DNA from: an uncultured Acetobacteraceae bacterium
Lineage (GTDB): Bacteria > Pseudomonadota > Alphaproteobacteria > Acetobacterales > Acetobacteraceae
Assembly: GCA_937873095.1 (NCBI GenBank)
Contig: CALMVI010000073.1
Span: 1 to 64,000 of the forward strand
Direction: 5' to 3'
DNA length: 64,000 bases
Below the pieces are notes generated by a model that was not told where the DNA came from, made no database searches, and worked only from the letters and a program-made list of their open reading frames with translations. Every line of letters starts with the position of its first letter. Position 1 is the stretch's first letter. The translations under genes were made by a program, and so were the position numbers. Shown in pieces: positions 17,684 to 26,787 of this stretch.

Positions 17684-18580
17684 TCAACTCTCCAGTACAG
17701 GACCGTCCAAACAGAAACGTTCATCGCCAATGCCGTCAGATACCTTGGTCGGCGCTGGCCTTCGAACGGCCCGTACCGCCTCGGCCAGCCCGCGCACCTG
17801 GTCCAGCACGCGGCGCACCGTGTCCGGACCCGCGCGACCCTGCGCGTCCAGCGACGCGGCCAGCGTGTCGATCAGCGCGGACGCAACCACGGCCGCGTCG
17901 CCCGCGCGCACGGCGGCCGCGGCCTGCGCGGGGGAGCGCACCCCAAAGCCGATGGCGACCGGCAGGTCGGTCACCGCCCTGATGCGCGGGATCGCCAGGG
18001 CCAGCTCGTCCACCGACGCCGTCCGCGTCCCGGTCACCCCGGTGATGCTGACGTAATAGACGAAGCCGCTGCAGCCCCGCAGCACGGTCGGCAGCCTTGC
18101 GTCGTCGGTGGTCGGCGCCACCAGGCGGACGAAATCGATCCCGTGCTCGGCGGCGTGGCCCGACAGCAGGCCCGCCTCCTCGGTCGGCAGGTCCACCACG
18201 ATCAGGCCGTCCACCCCGGCGCTCGCCGCATCCAGGCAGAACCGCGCCGGATCGTAGGCCAGGATCGGGTTCAGGTAGCCCATCAGCACGATCGGCGTCT
18301 CGGCGTCCTCGGCGCGGAACTCCTGCACCATCCCCAGAACGCGGCTCAGCGACGCGCCGGCCAGCAAGCCCCTGCGGCCTGCCGCCTGGATGGTCGGGCC
18401 GTCGGCCATCGGGTCGGTGAACGGCATGCCGATCTCGATCAGGTCGGCCCCCGCGCCCGGCATGCCGTGCAGAATCGCCATGCTGGTGGCGGGATCGGGG
18501 TCGTAGGCTTCGAGGAAGGGGATCAGCGCCCCACGCCCCTCGGCCCGCAGACGGTCAAACCTTTGCGCAATACGGCTCAT
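17684..18580 (-). CDS. trpA: Tryptophan synthase alpha chain
   Basis: A 298-residue TIM-barrel subunit that cleaves indole-3-glycerol phosphate to indole and G3P. Catalytic Glu is in DLIEIGMPFTDPMADGP and catalytic Asp in VDGLIVVDLP; YYVSITGVTGTR and GFGVRSPAQA bind phosphate. The last ~22 residues (after the RRPAP region) extend beyond the usual end and are coded by less GC-rich DNA that continues into the PIN pair, so the tail may have been replaced by the insertion. trpB is not adjacent; the next upstream gene is an unrelated PQQ-propeller protein. Confidence 0.93.
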   Translation of the reverse strand: MSRIAQRFDRLRAEGRGALIPFLEAYDPDPATSMAILHGMPGAGADLIEIGMPFTDPMADGPTIQAAGRRGLLAGASLSRVLGMVQEFRAEDAETPIVLMGYLNPILAYDPARFCLDAASAGVDGLIVVDLPTEEAGLLSGHAAEHGIDFVRLVAPTTDDARLPTVLRGCSGFVYYVSITGVTGTRTASVDELALAIPRIRAVTDLPVAIGFGVRSPAQAAAAVRAGDAAVVASALIDTLAASLDAQGRAGPDTVRRVLDQVRGLAEAVRAVRRPAPTKVSDGIGDERFCLDGPVLES

Positions 18581-18650
18581 GCGCGTTGCATAGGCCGGAT
18601 CGGCCCGAGCGTCACCGGGCAGACCGCTCGACTCCGGGCGCGCGGAACGG

Positions 18651-20222
18651 TCAGGGCGCGGTGGTGAACGCGTACAGCGTCTTGCCCGGCGTGCCGTAGG
18701 GGTCGCCGGAGCCCCAGTAGACCACCCCGTCGACGATGGCGGGGCCGCAGGTCACGCCGGCGCCGCTCTGGAAACTCCACACCACGCTGCCGCTGGCCGC
18801 GTCCATCGCCACCATGTACCCGCCCGTGGACCCGCCGAACACCACCCCGTTGGCGACGCTCATCGTGCCCTCGGCGCCCGCCGGACTGTTCGAGCCAGGC
18901 GCCGTGCCGAGCGCCGCCGTCTGCCAGCGGACCGCCCCCGTCGCCACGTCCAGCGCCGCCCAGGACCCGCCGGTGGCGGTGACGCCCGACGGCACCAGCG
19001 TGTAGGGCGTGCCGTTCGCGTCGTTCTCGGCGACGTAGACCTGCGTCGCGTCGACCGCCGACCCCCACATGATGCCGCCGCGCGTGCCGCCAGGCGCAGG
19101 CTTTGCGTGCCAGGCGATCGCGCCGGTGTCCGGGTTCAACGCCCAGTAGATGCCGCTCTTCTGCCCAGCCCCGACCAGTTCCATGGCGCCGCCCTGCGCC
19201 GAGACGGTCAGCAGGTTCGGCGCGGACGCGAAATCGTAGTCGGGCCCGGTGGGCTTGGGACAGGGCTGGGCGGGCGAACTGCTTCTGCAGTTGAGGTTGA
19301 ACGTGTCCAGGCCCTGCAGCCGGCGGCCCCACCTGACCGCCCCCGTCTTCATGTTCAGCGCCACCACCGAGTCGACGTAATCCTTGCGGTCCAGACAGGC
19401 ATCCCGCGCCGCGGGCGTCGCGGCGGCGTCGATGCAGGTGGTGACCGATTGCGGCAACGTGTAGTTGTTCCCGGTCGCCGCATACAGCGTGTCCCGGCTG
19501 GCGGAGACGGCGAACCCGCTGCCCCACACCGCGCCGCCCGTGTAGCCGGCCGGCACCATGTACGTCTGCCAGTTGACCTTGCCGGTCGCCGTGTCCAGCG
19601 ACACCACGCTGCCGCGGAAACTCGGGACGTAGCCCGCCTGCACCGAGACGATGTACTCCTCGTTGGACGAGGTGCCGACATAGACGGAACCGCCGTGGAC
19701 GACCGGGCTGGCGGTCAGGGTGACGTAAGGGTTCGTCTCGACCAGCGTCTGCCAGGCCAGGGCGCCGGTTGCCCGGTCGATGCCGAGCACGTGGCCGGTG
19801 CGGCGGTCGGTCACGATGATCAGCGCGCCCGCAATCGCCGGGCTGCTGCGCGACGCCGAGCCGTTATAGCCGGTGTAGTCGGACATCCAGTGCATCCAGA
19901 CCTGCTTGCCGGTCGCCGCATCCAGGCAATACAGGCCACCCCAATCGTCGGTCACGTACAGGCGCCCGCCCTCGATCGTGGGCGTGGCGGTGATGTTGCC
20001 GTTCAACACCACGCTCCACTTGGTGTGCAGCCGTCCCGCGGTGGCGGGGCTGATCGCCGTCTCGGACACCGCCTGACGCTGGTTGCCGCCCAGGGGGCCA
20101 CCCCAGCCCGGCCAGGCTGCCCCGGACGCACAAGCGCCGGCTGCAAGGGAACCCGACAGCGCGATGGCGCAAGCCGCCAGAACGGCCCGCTGCTTCTGAA
20201 CGACCAAGACCACGCCCTCCAC
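18651..20222 (-). CDS. PQQ-type beta-propeller protein (polyvinyl-alcohol-dehydrogenase-like)
   Basis: A ~523-residue exported protein. After a hydrophobic leader containing ACAIALSGSLAAGACA come repeated propeller blades, each ending in a tryptophan-docking pattern such as LDAATGKQVWMHW, IDRATGALAWQT, LDTATGKVNWQT, LNMKTGAVRWGR, LDVATGAVRWQT and MDAASGSVVWSF. The blade spacing and N-terminal region resemble PQQ-dependent polyvinyl alcohol dehydrogenase-like enzymes. No CxxCH heme motif is present, so it lacks the fused cytochrome of some relatives. The PQQ-dependent activity and substrate are inferred. It sits alone upstream of trpA. Confidence 0.75.
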   Translation of the reverse strand: MEGVVLVVQKQRAVLAACAIALSGSLAAGACASGAAWPGWGGPLGGNQRQAVSETAISPATAGRLHTKWSVVLNGNITATPTIEGGRLYVTDDWGGLYCLDAATGKQVWMHWMSDYTGYNGSASRSSPAIAGALIIVTDRRTGHVLGIDRATGALAWQTLVETNPYVTLTASPVVHGGSVYVGTSSNEEYIVSVQAGYVPSFRGSVVSLDTATGKVNWQTYMVPAGYTGGAVWGSGFAVSASRDTLYAATGNNYTLPQSVTTCIDAAATPAARDACLDRKDYVDSVVALNMKTGAVRWGRRLQGLDTFNLNCRSSSPAQPCPKPTGPDYDFASAPNLLTVSAQGGAMELVGAGQKSGIYWALNPDTGAIAWHAKPAPGGTRGGIMWGSAVDATQVYVAENDANGTPYTLVPSGVTATGGSWAALDVATGAVRWQTAALGTAPGSNSPAGAEGTMSVANGVVFGGSTGGYMVAMDAASGSVVWSFQSGAGVTCGPAIVDGVVYWGSGDPYGTPGKTLYAFTTAP

Positions 20223-20365
20223 ACTCAGCCCGGCGCTCAGCGCCGCCGGCGAAATCCGCCCGACCCCGAGCCTCCTACGGCACAGCTAACAATACGGTTG
20301 CGTAACAGCCGAAAATGCCTCATCACTGAACCGTGAGGATGCAGGTCGGGCAGTGCCGGCCCGTC

Positions 20366-20470
20366 TAGAGCAGATCCTGGTCGGACGGAACCGTCTTACC
20401 GGGTGAAGATGCTCGTAAAACAGAGGACTAGAGCCTGTGGAGTGAACGCGAGTGAGCGGAACATGCTCTA
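20366..20470. repeat. TAGAGC...GCTCTA intergenic repeat, second element
   Basis: TAGAGCAGATCCTGG at the left, an internal GATGCTC, then TAGAGCCTGTGGAGTGAACGCGAG paired in part with GTGAGCGGAACATGCTCTA. The half-site pattern matches the element at 15840-15941 and the one near 24631-24709. It fills most of the gap between the propeller gene and the next CDS. Confidence 0.55.
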
Positions 20471-20526
20471 GCACGGGCCGCCTGTCCGGCCCGTTCACGT
20501 TTTCTCATGCTGCCGGGGAGTGTCGA

Positions 20527-21045
20527 ATGCGGTTTTCTGGCTGCCTGACTGGCATTGCGATGGCGGCATTGCTGCCGGCCAAGGGCCACGCGGCCCCGGT
20601 CACCTATAGCTGGACCGGCACCGTGACGAGTTCGACCGGCGACCCGCCGCAAGGTGCCACGGTGCCGGTTTCGGTCACCCTAGACCGCGATTACCCCGCC
20701 GATACAGCCATCCCCGACCCCAAGCGCCAGGCCACGTATAGCGGCGGGCGCGGCACGCCGTCGGGCGCCTCGCCCGTACTGGCGATCACCATCAACGGTG
20801 CGAACGTCCAAGGCCTGTTCGACAGCGTGCACATCGAGAAGAACCTGGCCGGCGTGTCGGAAATCGCCATCCGGTCGGCGCTGCCGCAATGCTGCAGGTC
20901 GGTCGCCATCGTGTTTTCCACCACCATGAAGGGCGTGGTCAAATCGCTGGCCATCCCGAAGACCATGTTCCCGGCCAACTTCCAGTTTAGCGCCTTCACC
21001 GTCACCTACACCCAGGACGACGCCTACCAGGGCTCCCTGAAATAG
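20527..21045 (+). CDS. Secreted hypothetical protein (172 aa)
   Basis: A 172-residue protein with a clear signal peptide (MRFSGCLTGIAMAALLPAKGHA) and a beta-rich mature part (PVTYSWTGTVTSSTGDPPQG; FQFSAFTVTYTQDDAYQG). There is a CC pair in LPQCCRSVAIVF. No family recognised and no sorting signal at the C-terminus. The track start at 20452 lies inside the upstream repeat, so I chose ATG 20527. The dispersed repeat begins immediately after its stop. Confidence 0.6.
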   Translation: MRFSGCLTGIAMAALLPAKGHAAPVTYSWTGTVTSSTGDPPQGATVPVSVTLDRDYPADTAIPDPKRQATYSGGRGTPSGASPVLAITINGANVQGLFDSVHIEKNLAGVSEIAIRSALPQCCRSVAIVFSTTMKGVVKSLAIPKTMFPANFQFSAFTVTYTQDDAYQGSLK

Positions 21046-21046
21046 A

Positions 21047-21094
21047 GGGGGGGGCCTGGGGTTCAAACCCAGCGGGGTCCAGGGGCAGAGCCCC
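21047..21094. repeat. Dispersed GC-rich repeat, copy 2
   Basis: CCTGGGGTTCAAACCCAG followed by CGGGGTCCAGGGGCAGAGCCCC repeats the right half of the element at 12071-12171, in the same orientation, with a shortened stem. It starts directly after the stop codon of the preceding gene and could double as a terminator hairpin. Confidence 0.65.
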
Positions 21095-21245
21095 ATAAGC
21101 GCGATTCTACTGCTCGTGTCGGCTGGTAGGACGGGCAGCGCCCTGGCTTCCATCAGCCTGCTAGGCGGCGCGGCTCGCACGCGCTAACGTTTCCTACACG
21201 GTCGCGCTGTATAGTCGCTCGTGTAGAACGGCGAAGGGGGCAAGC

Positions 21246-23465
21246 ATGCGTGGCCAGCGATGGCATGCCATCCTTTCCGTGGCATGGCGCAGGGATACCG
21301 TGATGGCTCTCGTCATGGTCGCAACGTTCACCCTGCTCGCCCTGATCACCAGGCTGGCCTGCATCGACCAGGACGGATACTCGTCGTTCTGGCCGGCGAA
21401 CGCCGCCCTGGTCGTGGCGTTTCTCGTCCTCCCGCCGCGCCACTGCGTTCTGGCTGCGCTGCTGTGCTTCATCGCCAACATCGCCCTCAACACGCTCACC
21501 TCCTACACCCTCACGAACAGCATCGGATTCTCCGCGCTCAACGTCGCCGTCAGCCTGGTATGCGCGCGGCTCACGCGTTCATACTGCGGCGCGCTGACCG
21601 ACCTTTCCCGCTTCAGACGGCTCGCAAGCTTCGCGTTGATGTCGTTTGCAGCCGCCGCACTCGAGGCTGCGGTTGGGGAATCGGTATATTACCTCTGCGG
21701 CAAGCCCGTCTCTCTGCCGGACTGGCTGCAATGGTCGTTTTGCGACGGGCTGGGATTCCTGCTGGCCACGCCGGCCATCCTCCTCGCCGTCAAAAGCGGC
21801 GGCACCGAGGATTTGTGCGACGCACGCCCTTTCGAACGATGGGGGCTGCTGCTGGGAACGGCGGGCCTGACCGCGGTGTCGTTCACCAACGCGCACTCTC
21901 CGATGTTCGTGCTCATCTACCCCGCCCTCGTCCTGACGGCGTTCCGGGCGGGCCCGCATTGGGTGCTCGCTTCGGTTCTTCTGACGGCCATCCTGTCCTC
22001 TGCCATGACGGCGCACGGCTTCGGGCCCCTGGCGCTGCTGTCCTTGAACGGGGCGTCGTTGAAGCAGGACATGGTGCAGCCCTATATCATTTCGTTGTTC
22101 CTGTCGGCCGTACCGGCAAACAACGCGCTCGGTGAAAAGCGCCGGGCTGCACGCCGCCTCAAACAGGCGAAGTCGGCGGTGGAACACCACGCCACCCACG
22201 ACCCGCTAACGACCCTGGCGAACCGGACGCTGTTCCAGCGCAGTCTCAAGGCGACGCGGCAGGCCGGCGCCTGGTGCGCCGTGCTGTTCATCGATCTCGA
22301 CCGTTTCAAGCAGATCAACGACAACATGGGCCATCACGCAGGGGACGAGCTGTTGCGCGGCTTCAGCAGTAGGGTCCTGGGTCTGGTTGGTCCGGAGGTG
22401 ACGGTTGCGCGGTTCGGCGGCGATGAGTTCGCGGTCCTGGTGACCTCCAAACAGGGCCGCGTCGACCTGGACGCCCTGTGCGAAAACATCGTGCGGGTCG
22501 CCAAGGCGCCATTCTTCCTCAGCCAGGGTGCGGCCTTTGTCAGCGCCAGCATCGGCGTCGCACAGGCTTGCGATCAGGCAGAGCCGGACGAACTGATGCG
22601 GCAGGCCGACCTTGCGCTGTACGCGGCCAAGGCAGCCGGCCGTAACGGATACCGCTTCTTCAGTGCCGACCTCGACCGGGCGGCGACCGAACGGGCAGAA
22701 CTGGAAGCCGATCTCAGGACGGCGCTCAGTTCCGGACAGGGATTGTCGCTGCACTATCAGCCGAAGCTGAACCGGCACGGCACCATAACGAGCGTCGAAG
22801 CGCTGCTCCGTTGGCGCCATCCTCGCCAGGGACCCATCGCGCCCAACGTGGTGGTCGCAATGGCCGAGGAAACCGGGCTGATCATTCCGCTCGGTACCTG
22901 GGTCCTTCGCGAAGCCATAGGCTTTGCCGAGCGCTGGCCGGAGCTGAACGTCGCCGTCAACATATCGCCGGTGCAGCTGCAAGACGCCGGCTTCGTGGAG
23001 AGTACGCTGGCGATTCTGGCCTCGTCATCGGTTGCGGCGTCGCGTGTGGAGCTCGAGGTCACTGAGACGACGCTGATGAACGATCTCGCCGTCGCCACCG
23101 GCCGGCTGATCGCCCTCAGACGGGCCGGGCTGAAGATCGCGCTGGACGATTTCGGCACCGGCTTCTCGTCGCTGCAATACCTTCAGGACCTGGCTGTCGA
23201 CCGTATCAAGATAGACCAGTCCTTCGTCAGGCGTCTGGGCGAGAGCGCGGAGGCTGTCGCGATCGTCAAGGCCGTCGTCCAGCTCGGGCACGCCATGGGG
23301 CTGCAGGTCACTGCCGAGGGCGTCGAGACGGAGGCGCACCATCAGTTTCTGCTGGCGGCCGACGTCGATGAGATGCAGGGCTACCTGTTCTCGAAACCGG
23401 TTTGCGAAAGCTCTGTCGGTGCCGTGCTGGCGAAGCGCCTCGAGGGCGAAAGCGTCGCTGCGTAG
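21246..23465 (+). CDS. MASE1-GGDEF-EAL cyclic-di-GMP protein
   Basis: A 739-residue membrane protein of c-di-GMP turnover. Residues about 15-300 form a multi-helix MASE1-type sensor domain (WPANAALVVAFLVLP is characteristic). A GGDEF domain follows with intact FGGDEF at 390-395, then an EAL domain with VEALLRW (E518), NISPVQLQ, LDDFGTGFSS, KIDQSF and TAEGVET. Both catalytic signatures are intact, so it could make or break c-di-GMP; bifunctional proteins often favour one. It stands alone, with no sensor partner beside it. The input signal is unknown. Confidence 0.9.
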   Translation: MRGQRWHAILSVAWRRDTVMALVMVATFTLLALITRLACIDQDGYSSFWPANAALVVAFLVLPPRHCVLAALLCFIANIALNTLTSYTLTNSIGFSALNVAVSLVCARLTRSYCGALTDLSRFRRLASFALMSFAAAALEAAVGESVYYLCGKPVSLPDWLQWSFCDGLGFLLATPAILLAVKSGGTEDLCDARPFERWGLLLGTAGLTAVSFTNAHSPMFVLIYPALVLTAFRAGPHWVLASVLLTAILSSAMTAHGFGPLALLSLNGASLKQDMVQPYIISLFLSAVPANNALGEKRRAARRLKQAKSAVEHHATHDPLTTLANRTLFQRSLKATRQAGAWCAVLFIDLDRFKQINDNMGHHAGDELLRGFSSRVLGLVGPEVTVARFGGDEFAVLVTSKQGRVDLDALCENIVRVAKAPFFLSQGAAFVSASIGVAQACDQAEPDELMRQADLALYAAKAAGRNGYRFFSADLDRAATERAELEADLRTALSSGQGLSLHYQPKLNRHGTITSVEALLRWRHPRQGPIAPNVVVAMAEETGLIIPLGTWVLREAIGFAERWPELNVAVNISPVQLQDAGFVESTLAILASSSVAASRVELEVTETTLMNDLAVATGRLIALRRAGLKIALDDFGTGFSSLQYLQDLAVDRIKIDQSFVRRLGESAEAVAIVKAVVQLGHAMGLQVTAEGVETEAHHQFLLAADVDEMQGYLFSKPVCESSVGAVLAKRLEGESVAA

Positions 23466-23591
23466 CCGGCGCAGCCCGGCACGCCCGGCGTTCCGAACGA
23501 GCCGTTACGCATCAGCGGCGCCTCAACCTGCACGATGCGACGCTCTCTTGGGCCTCGCAGCCGGGTTGCGCATCCGCCCACGCAGCACGAG

Positions 23592-23867
23592 ATGCCCGCC
23601 ATGGAAGATAACGCGAACGCACCCGGCAAAACCAACCTCAGCCGGGTTGGCGCATCACCGGCCAAGGCAGCTCCAGCTGCCGCATCATCGCCAATGCCAG
23701 CCCCAGCTGCCGCCTCATCGCCAATGCCAGTTCCGGCTGCCGCCTCATCGGCCGAGGCACCCTCGGCTGCCACCCGCCCGATGCCCAGGGAGATCGGCGG
23801 CCCGAAGGGACCGGAGCCCACCCGCTATGGCGATTGGGAAGTGAAAGGTCGTTGTAGCGATTTCTGA
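23592..23867 (+). CDS. DUF1674 / succinate dehydrogenase assembly factor 4-like protein
   Basis: A 91-residue protein ending in EIGGPKGPEPTRYGDWEVKG, the invariant C-terminal signature of DUF1674 (SdhAF4 family), which helps flavinylated SdhA mature in mitochondria and, by homology, bacteria. The N-terminal half is a low-complexity Ala/Pro/Ser linker made of three near-identical 10-residue units. I chose Met at 23592 over the track start at 23535, and 23601 is also possible. No sdh genes are near. It is followed 40 bases later by an SDR gene. Confidence 0.75.
   Translation: MPAMEDNANAPGKTNLSRVGASPAKAAPAAASSPMPAPAAASSPMPVPAAASSAEAPSAATRPMPREIGGPKGPEPTRYGDWEVKGRCSDF
23671..23760 (+). repeat. 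Three tandem 30-bp repeats within the DUF1674 gene
   Basis: Three consecutive 30-base units of the form (C/T)(T/C)CC(A/G)GCTGCCGC(A/C)TCATCG... encode PAAASSPMPA, PAAASSPMPV and PAAASSAEAP. Unit length is a multiple of three, so copy changes keep the frame. The third unit has diverged at its end. Confidence 0.85.
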
Positions 23868-23907
23868 CCCGCAATCGGCGGCGGGAGGAGGCCTGCGGAC
23901 ACTGGTT

Positions 23908-24552
23908 GTGGGCGGCACCGGCGGCATCGGTCGGGCTCTGCTCGGCGCGCTGCCGTCGGGACAGGGCGTCAGCCTGGCGCGTTCGACGAACCCGCGCGTG
24001 GACCTTGCCGACGAGGCAAGCATTGCCGCCGCCGCAGCGGCACTCCGCCACCTCGCCCCGTTTGGCCGCATCATCGACGCCACCGGGGCGCTCGTCATCG
24101 ACGGCCGGCATCCCGAGAAGCGGCTGGCCGAGCTTGATCCCGGCATCATGGCGCGCGCCTTCGCGGTCAACGTCATCGGTCCGGCGCTGCTGATGAAGCA
24201 CTTCGTCGAGCTTCTGCCACGGCAGGGTCGTTCGGTCTTTGCGACCCTGACCGCCCGCGTCGGCAGCATCGGCGACAATCGGCTCGGCGGCTGGTACTCC
24301 TACCGTGCGTCGAAAGCGGCACTCAACCAGGTGTGGCGGACCGCAGCGGTCGAGGTCGCCCGGCGCCGTCCGGACGCCCTGCTTCTGGCGCTGCATCCCG
24401 GCACGGTGCGCACCGGCCTGTCCGCCCCGTTCACCGGCCCGGACCAGGGCATCCGGCCCGAAGAGGCCGCGCACCGGCTGCTCACCACGATGGACACGGC
24501 AACCCAGAGCGGCGTGTTCCTGGACAACGCCGGACAACCAATTCCCTGGTAG
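23908..24552 (+). CDS. Short SDR-family protein (CsgA/C-factor-like)
   Basis: An SDR-like protein of ~214 residues with GGTGGIGRALL, a central NVIGPALLMKHF, YRASKAALN (Tyr/Lys pair) and HPGTVRTGLSAPF. The expected first beta strand (LRTLVV) lies just upstream of the track GTG, with a GGAGGAG at 23884-23890, so the real start may be a CTG or other codon a few residues earlier. It is short, as in C-factor-type SDRs. The substrate is unknown. Confidence 0.7.
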   Translation: MGGTGGIGRALLGALPSGQGVSLARSTNPRVDLADEASIAAAAAALRHLAPFGRIIDATGALVIDGRHPEKRLAELDPGIMARAFAVNVIGPALLMKHFVELLPRQGRSVFATLTARVGSIGDNRLGGWYSYRASKAALNQVWRTAAVEVARRRPDALLLALHPGTVRTGLSAPFTGPDQGIRPEEAAHRLLTTMDTATQSGVFLDNAGQPIPW

Positions 24553-24630
24553 CCGTATGGCTGCGGGCCGTGGGTCGCCAGCGTAGGCTACGCCACTCCG
24601 CCTGGACCATGACCGGTTCGCATCGGCTCA

Positions 24631-24709
24631 CCGTCATGGCCCACCTCGTCGTCTCGGCGAGCAGGTTCACGCGTCCAGGTGATTCCAGCTGAACGCGATC
24701 TGCTCTAGG
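24631..24709. repeat. Dispersed repeat (CCTAGAGCAGATCGCG... type)
   Basis: Read on the minus strand it begins CCTAGAGCAGATCGCGTTCA and continues through a CTGGAATCACCTGG region and GAACCTGCTCG. It shares the TAGAGCAGATC half-site with the element at 20366. It lies immediately beside the end of the IS remnant. Confidence 0.5.
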
Positions 24710-25802
24710 AGCCTGTCCGACAATGCCCTGTAGCGGGCCTGATGTTGGCTATCTTGCGACGAGGGGCGGGTGAGCCTGTCGTCCTCACGCTGTTGCCCTA
24801 TGCAGCTTGAGGAGGTTGTGGACGGTGCAGACCATCGCCCACTGGCCTCTGACCTTGTTGAGCCCGCGGAGGAGGAACTGTCGGAAGCCTCTGGCCTGCT
24901 TGATGTGCCCGAACACGGGCTCCACGACCTGCTTGCGGAGCCGGTATCGACTTCGCCGCCCGGCCCTGCGGATCGTCTTGGCCATCGCCTGCATCCGCAA
25001 GTCGGCGCTTGAGCAGGCGCCCGGCGGTCGGGTCGGTTTCCCCGTGCCGGATGCGGCCTGGCGACAGGTAGGCCCTGACCCGGCGCTCGGCCATGGCCTC
25101 CAGGTTGGCTTCGGTGGCGAACCCGGTGTCGCCCGAAACCTCGCGCAGCGTGCGGCCAAGGTTCTTACGGGCCTGATCGACCAGCGGGATCAGGGCGGCG
25201 AAGTCCGCGGGGTTGGTCCCCAGTTGCTGGGCGACGATGATCTGGTGCGCGGCATCGACCGCGATCTGGCCGTTGTAGCCGGCGATGAACCCGCCCTGGC
25301 TCGGCATGATGCGGCTGTCGGGGTCGGTGAAGTTGCGCTGGGCCTTGTCCGGCGGTGTGTCGGCCGGCCGGTCGCGGCGGGCGCCGCGCTCCTGCATGCC
25401 CGAGGAGGGGCCGGGTCCGTCTGGATCGGCGCTGCCCAAAGTGTCAGAGCGGCCGGCCTTGGCTTCGGCTTCGAGCTGGGCCTTGGCCGCGCGGATACGC
25501 TCGAGCCGGCGCTGCTTGTCGGCCATCCAGGCCGGCGTCTCGTCGCCGCGGCGGTCCGCACCGTGCTGGGCGTCCTCGGCGGCGTCGGCCGCCTCGGCCT
25601 GGTCCAGCCAGGACGCGACCTCGGCGGCAAGCCTCGGCTCCTGGCTCGTCATATGCTTGTAGCTCATTCGCCTTGTGCTTGCTGGCGTTCGCTTTGAGCT
25701 TGGTGCCGTCCACGGCCAAGTGGCCCAGCTTGACCAGGCCGGCCGCCTGGCACAGGCGCAGCACCTGCACGAAAAGCTGCTGCAGCGCCGGCAGGTGGCG
25801 GC
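24710..25802 (-). mobile_element. IS1182-like insertion sequence remnant
   Basis: About 1.1 kb carrying the 3' two-thirds of an IS1182-type transposase gene. The end near 24710 (GGAGCCTGTCCGACAATG) probably holds the terminal repeat; the opposite end is lost where the sequence passes into Tn3 transposase around 25800. Because the 5' part of the gene is gone and the reading frame is broken, it cannot move on its own. Confidence 0.75.
24785..25802 (-). pseudogene. IS1182-family transposase, truncated and frameshifted
   Basis: Three frames must be joined to read it. The first (frame of ORF 25444-26022) has RRHLPALQQLFVQVLRLCQA and VDGTKLKANASKHK. The middle (frame of 24798-25892) has DSRIMPSQGGFIAGYNGQIA and VSGDTGFATEANLEAM. 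The end (frame of 24785-25159) has VVEPVFGHIKQARGFRQFLL and WAMVCTVHNLLKL. These are DDE transposase signatures of the IS1182 family. The N-terminal ~100 residues are missing. There are at least two frameshifts, so it is dead. Confidence 0.8.
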
Positions 25803-26138
25803 GGCGAGGGCCGCCATCTGCTTGCCCGCGTCGTGTTCCATGGCAAGCGGGGCGAACTGCGGCAGCGATACCGCGAAGGTCAGGAAGACCAACTTGGCTC
25901 ACTGGGCTTGGTGGTGAACGTAATCGTGCTGTGGAACACAATCTGTATGGATGCCGCGCTGAACCAGTTCCGTGCCGAGGGCTTCGACGTGCGCGCGGAG
26001 GATGTGGCCCGATTGTCGCCACTCGGGTTCGACCACATCAACATGCTCGGCCGATACGCCTTCATCCTGCCCGACCAAATCGCTCGCGGGGAGCTTCGAC
26101 CGCTCCGCAATCCCGCAATCGCAGACGACGAGATCTGA
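25803..26138 (+). pseudogene. Tn3-family transposase C-terminal fragment
   Basis: The last ~110 residues of a Tn3-type TnpA: ARVVFHGKRGELRQRYREGQ, DQLGSLGLVVNVIVLWNT, DVARLSPLGFDHINMLGRYAF and GELRPLRNPA. Full-length TnpA is close to 1000 residues, so this is a remnant. Its 5' side is cut at the junction with the IS1182-like remnant. No resolvase or terminal repeat is visible downstream. Confidence 0.85.
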
Positions 26139-26787
26139 CATGCAGTTTCGGTTCCGTTGCTACCGGACCCCCTCGCGGAGATTGCCCCGTGCGCGCCGCG
26201 ACGACCCGCCGCGGCGGTCGGTTCGGTTCCCGGGGCGCGGACGGGGCCGGGCCCGTTCTGAAGACCTGCTTGAGGAGTCGGTTGCGCCGGTCGCGCCGCT
26301 GGATCCTATGTCCCGCTTCCAGCATCCACCGATAGACTACGGCGTCCGGGACGAGGCGATGGCTCATTGCGACGCGGTGATACGGACCGCTCGCATCCGC
26401 CTCCAGGCACTCGGAAGCACAGGCCCCTTGTCGAATGGCATCGGGTTGGGTGCTAGCGGAGGATTTGTAAGCTGCTGAATACTGGCGCTAACCGGTCCAG
26501 CGAGGGACATTTCCCACTATGAGCTTAGCTTTTTGCTTAAGGCTATGCCCCAAACTGAAAGCTCAGACTGCCAAGCGCGGGTGTCACTCCGGCGATCAAG
26601 CACGCTTGCTACCGAGCATCGACCTGACTTCTTCCGACGGACACTGTGAAAGAAGGGAGCGCGTCGAGCAAACCATCGGCAGACTCAGATGCTTTTAAGT
26701 CATCATCTCATGAAGGCCAACGAAAGAACTACAAGAGTTTTCTTGACCGTCCATAGTAATTTCCTCGAGTAGCTCTGTCCATGGGGC
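26139..26787. other. Gene-free stretch after the mobile-element scar
   Basis: About 650 bases with no ORF that I can support. The first half is GC-rich and its six-frame translations are Arg/Pro-rich shadows. The second half (26480-26780) is clearly lower in GC. No hairpin, RNA gene or terminal repeat was recognised. It probably represents debris between the transposon fragment and the SnoaL-like gene. Confidence 0.5.

Noticed and set aside
26062-26478. ORFs 26062-26367 (minus) and 25972-26478 (plus) after the Tn3 fragment
   Set aside because: Arg/Pro-rich translations without motifs; the plus one overlaps the Tn3 tail in another frame.
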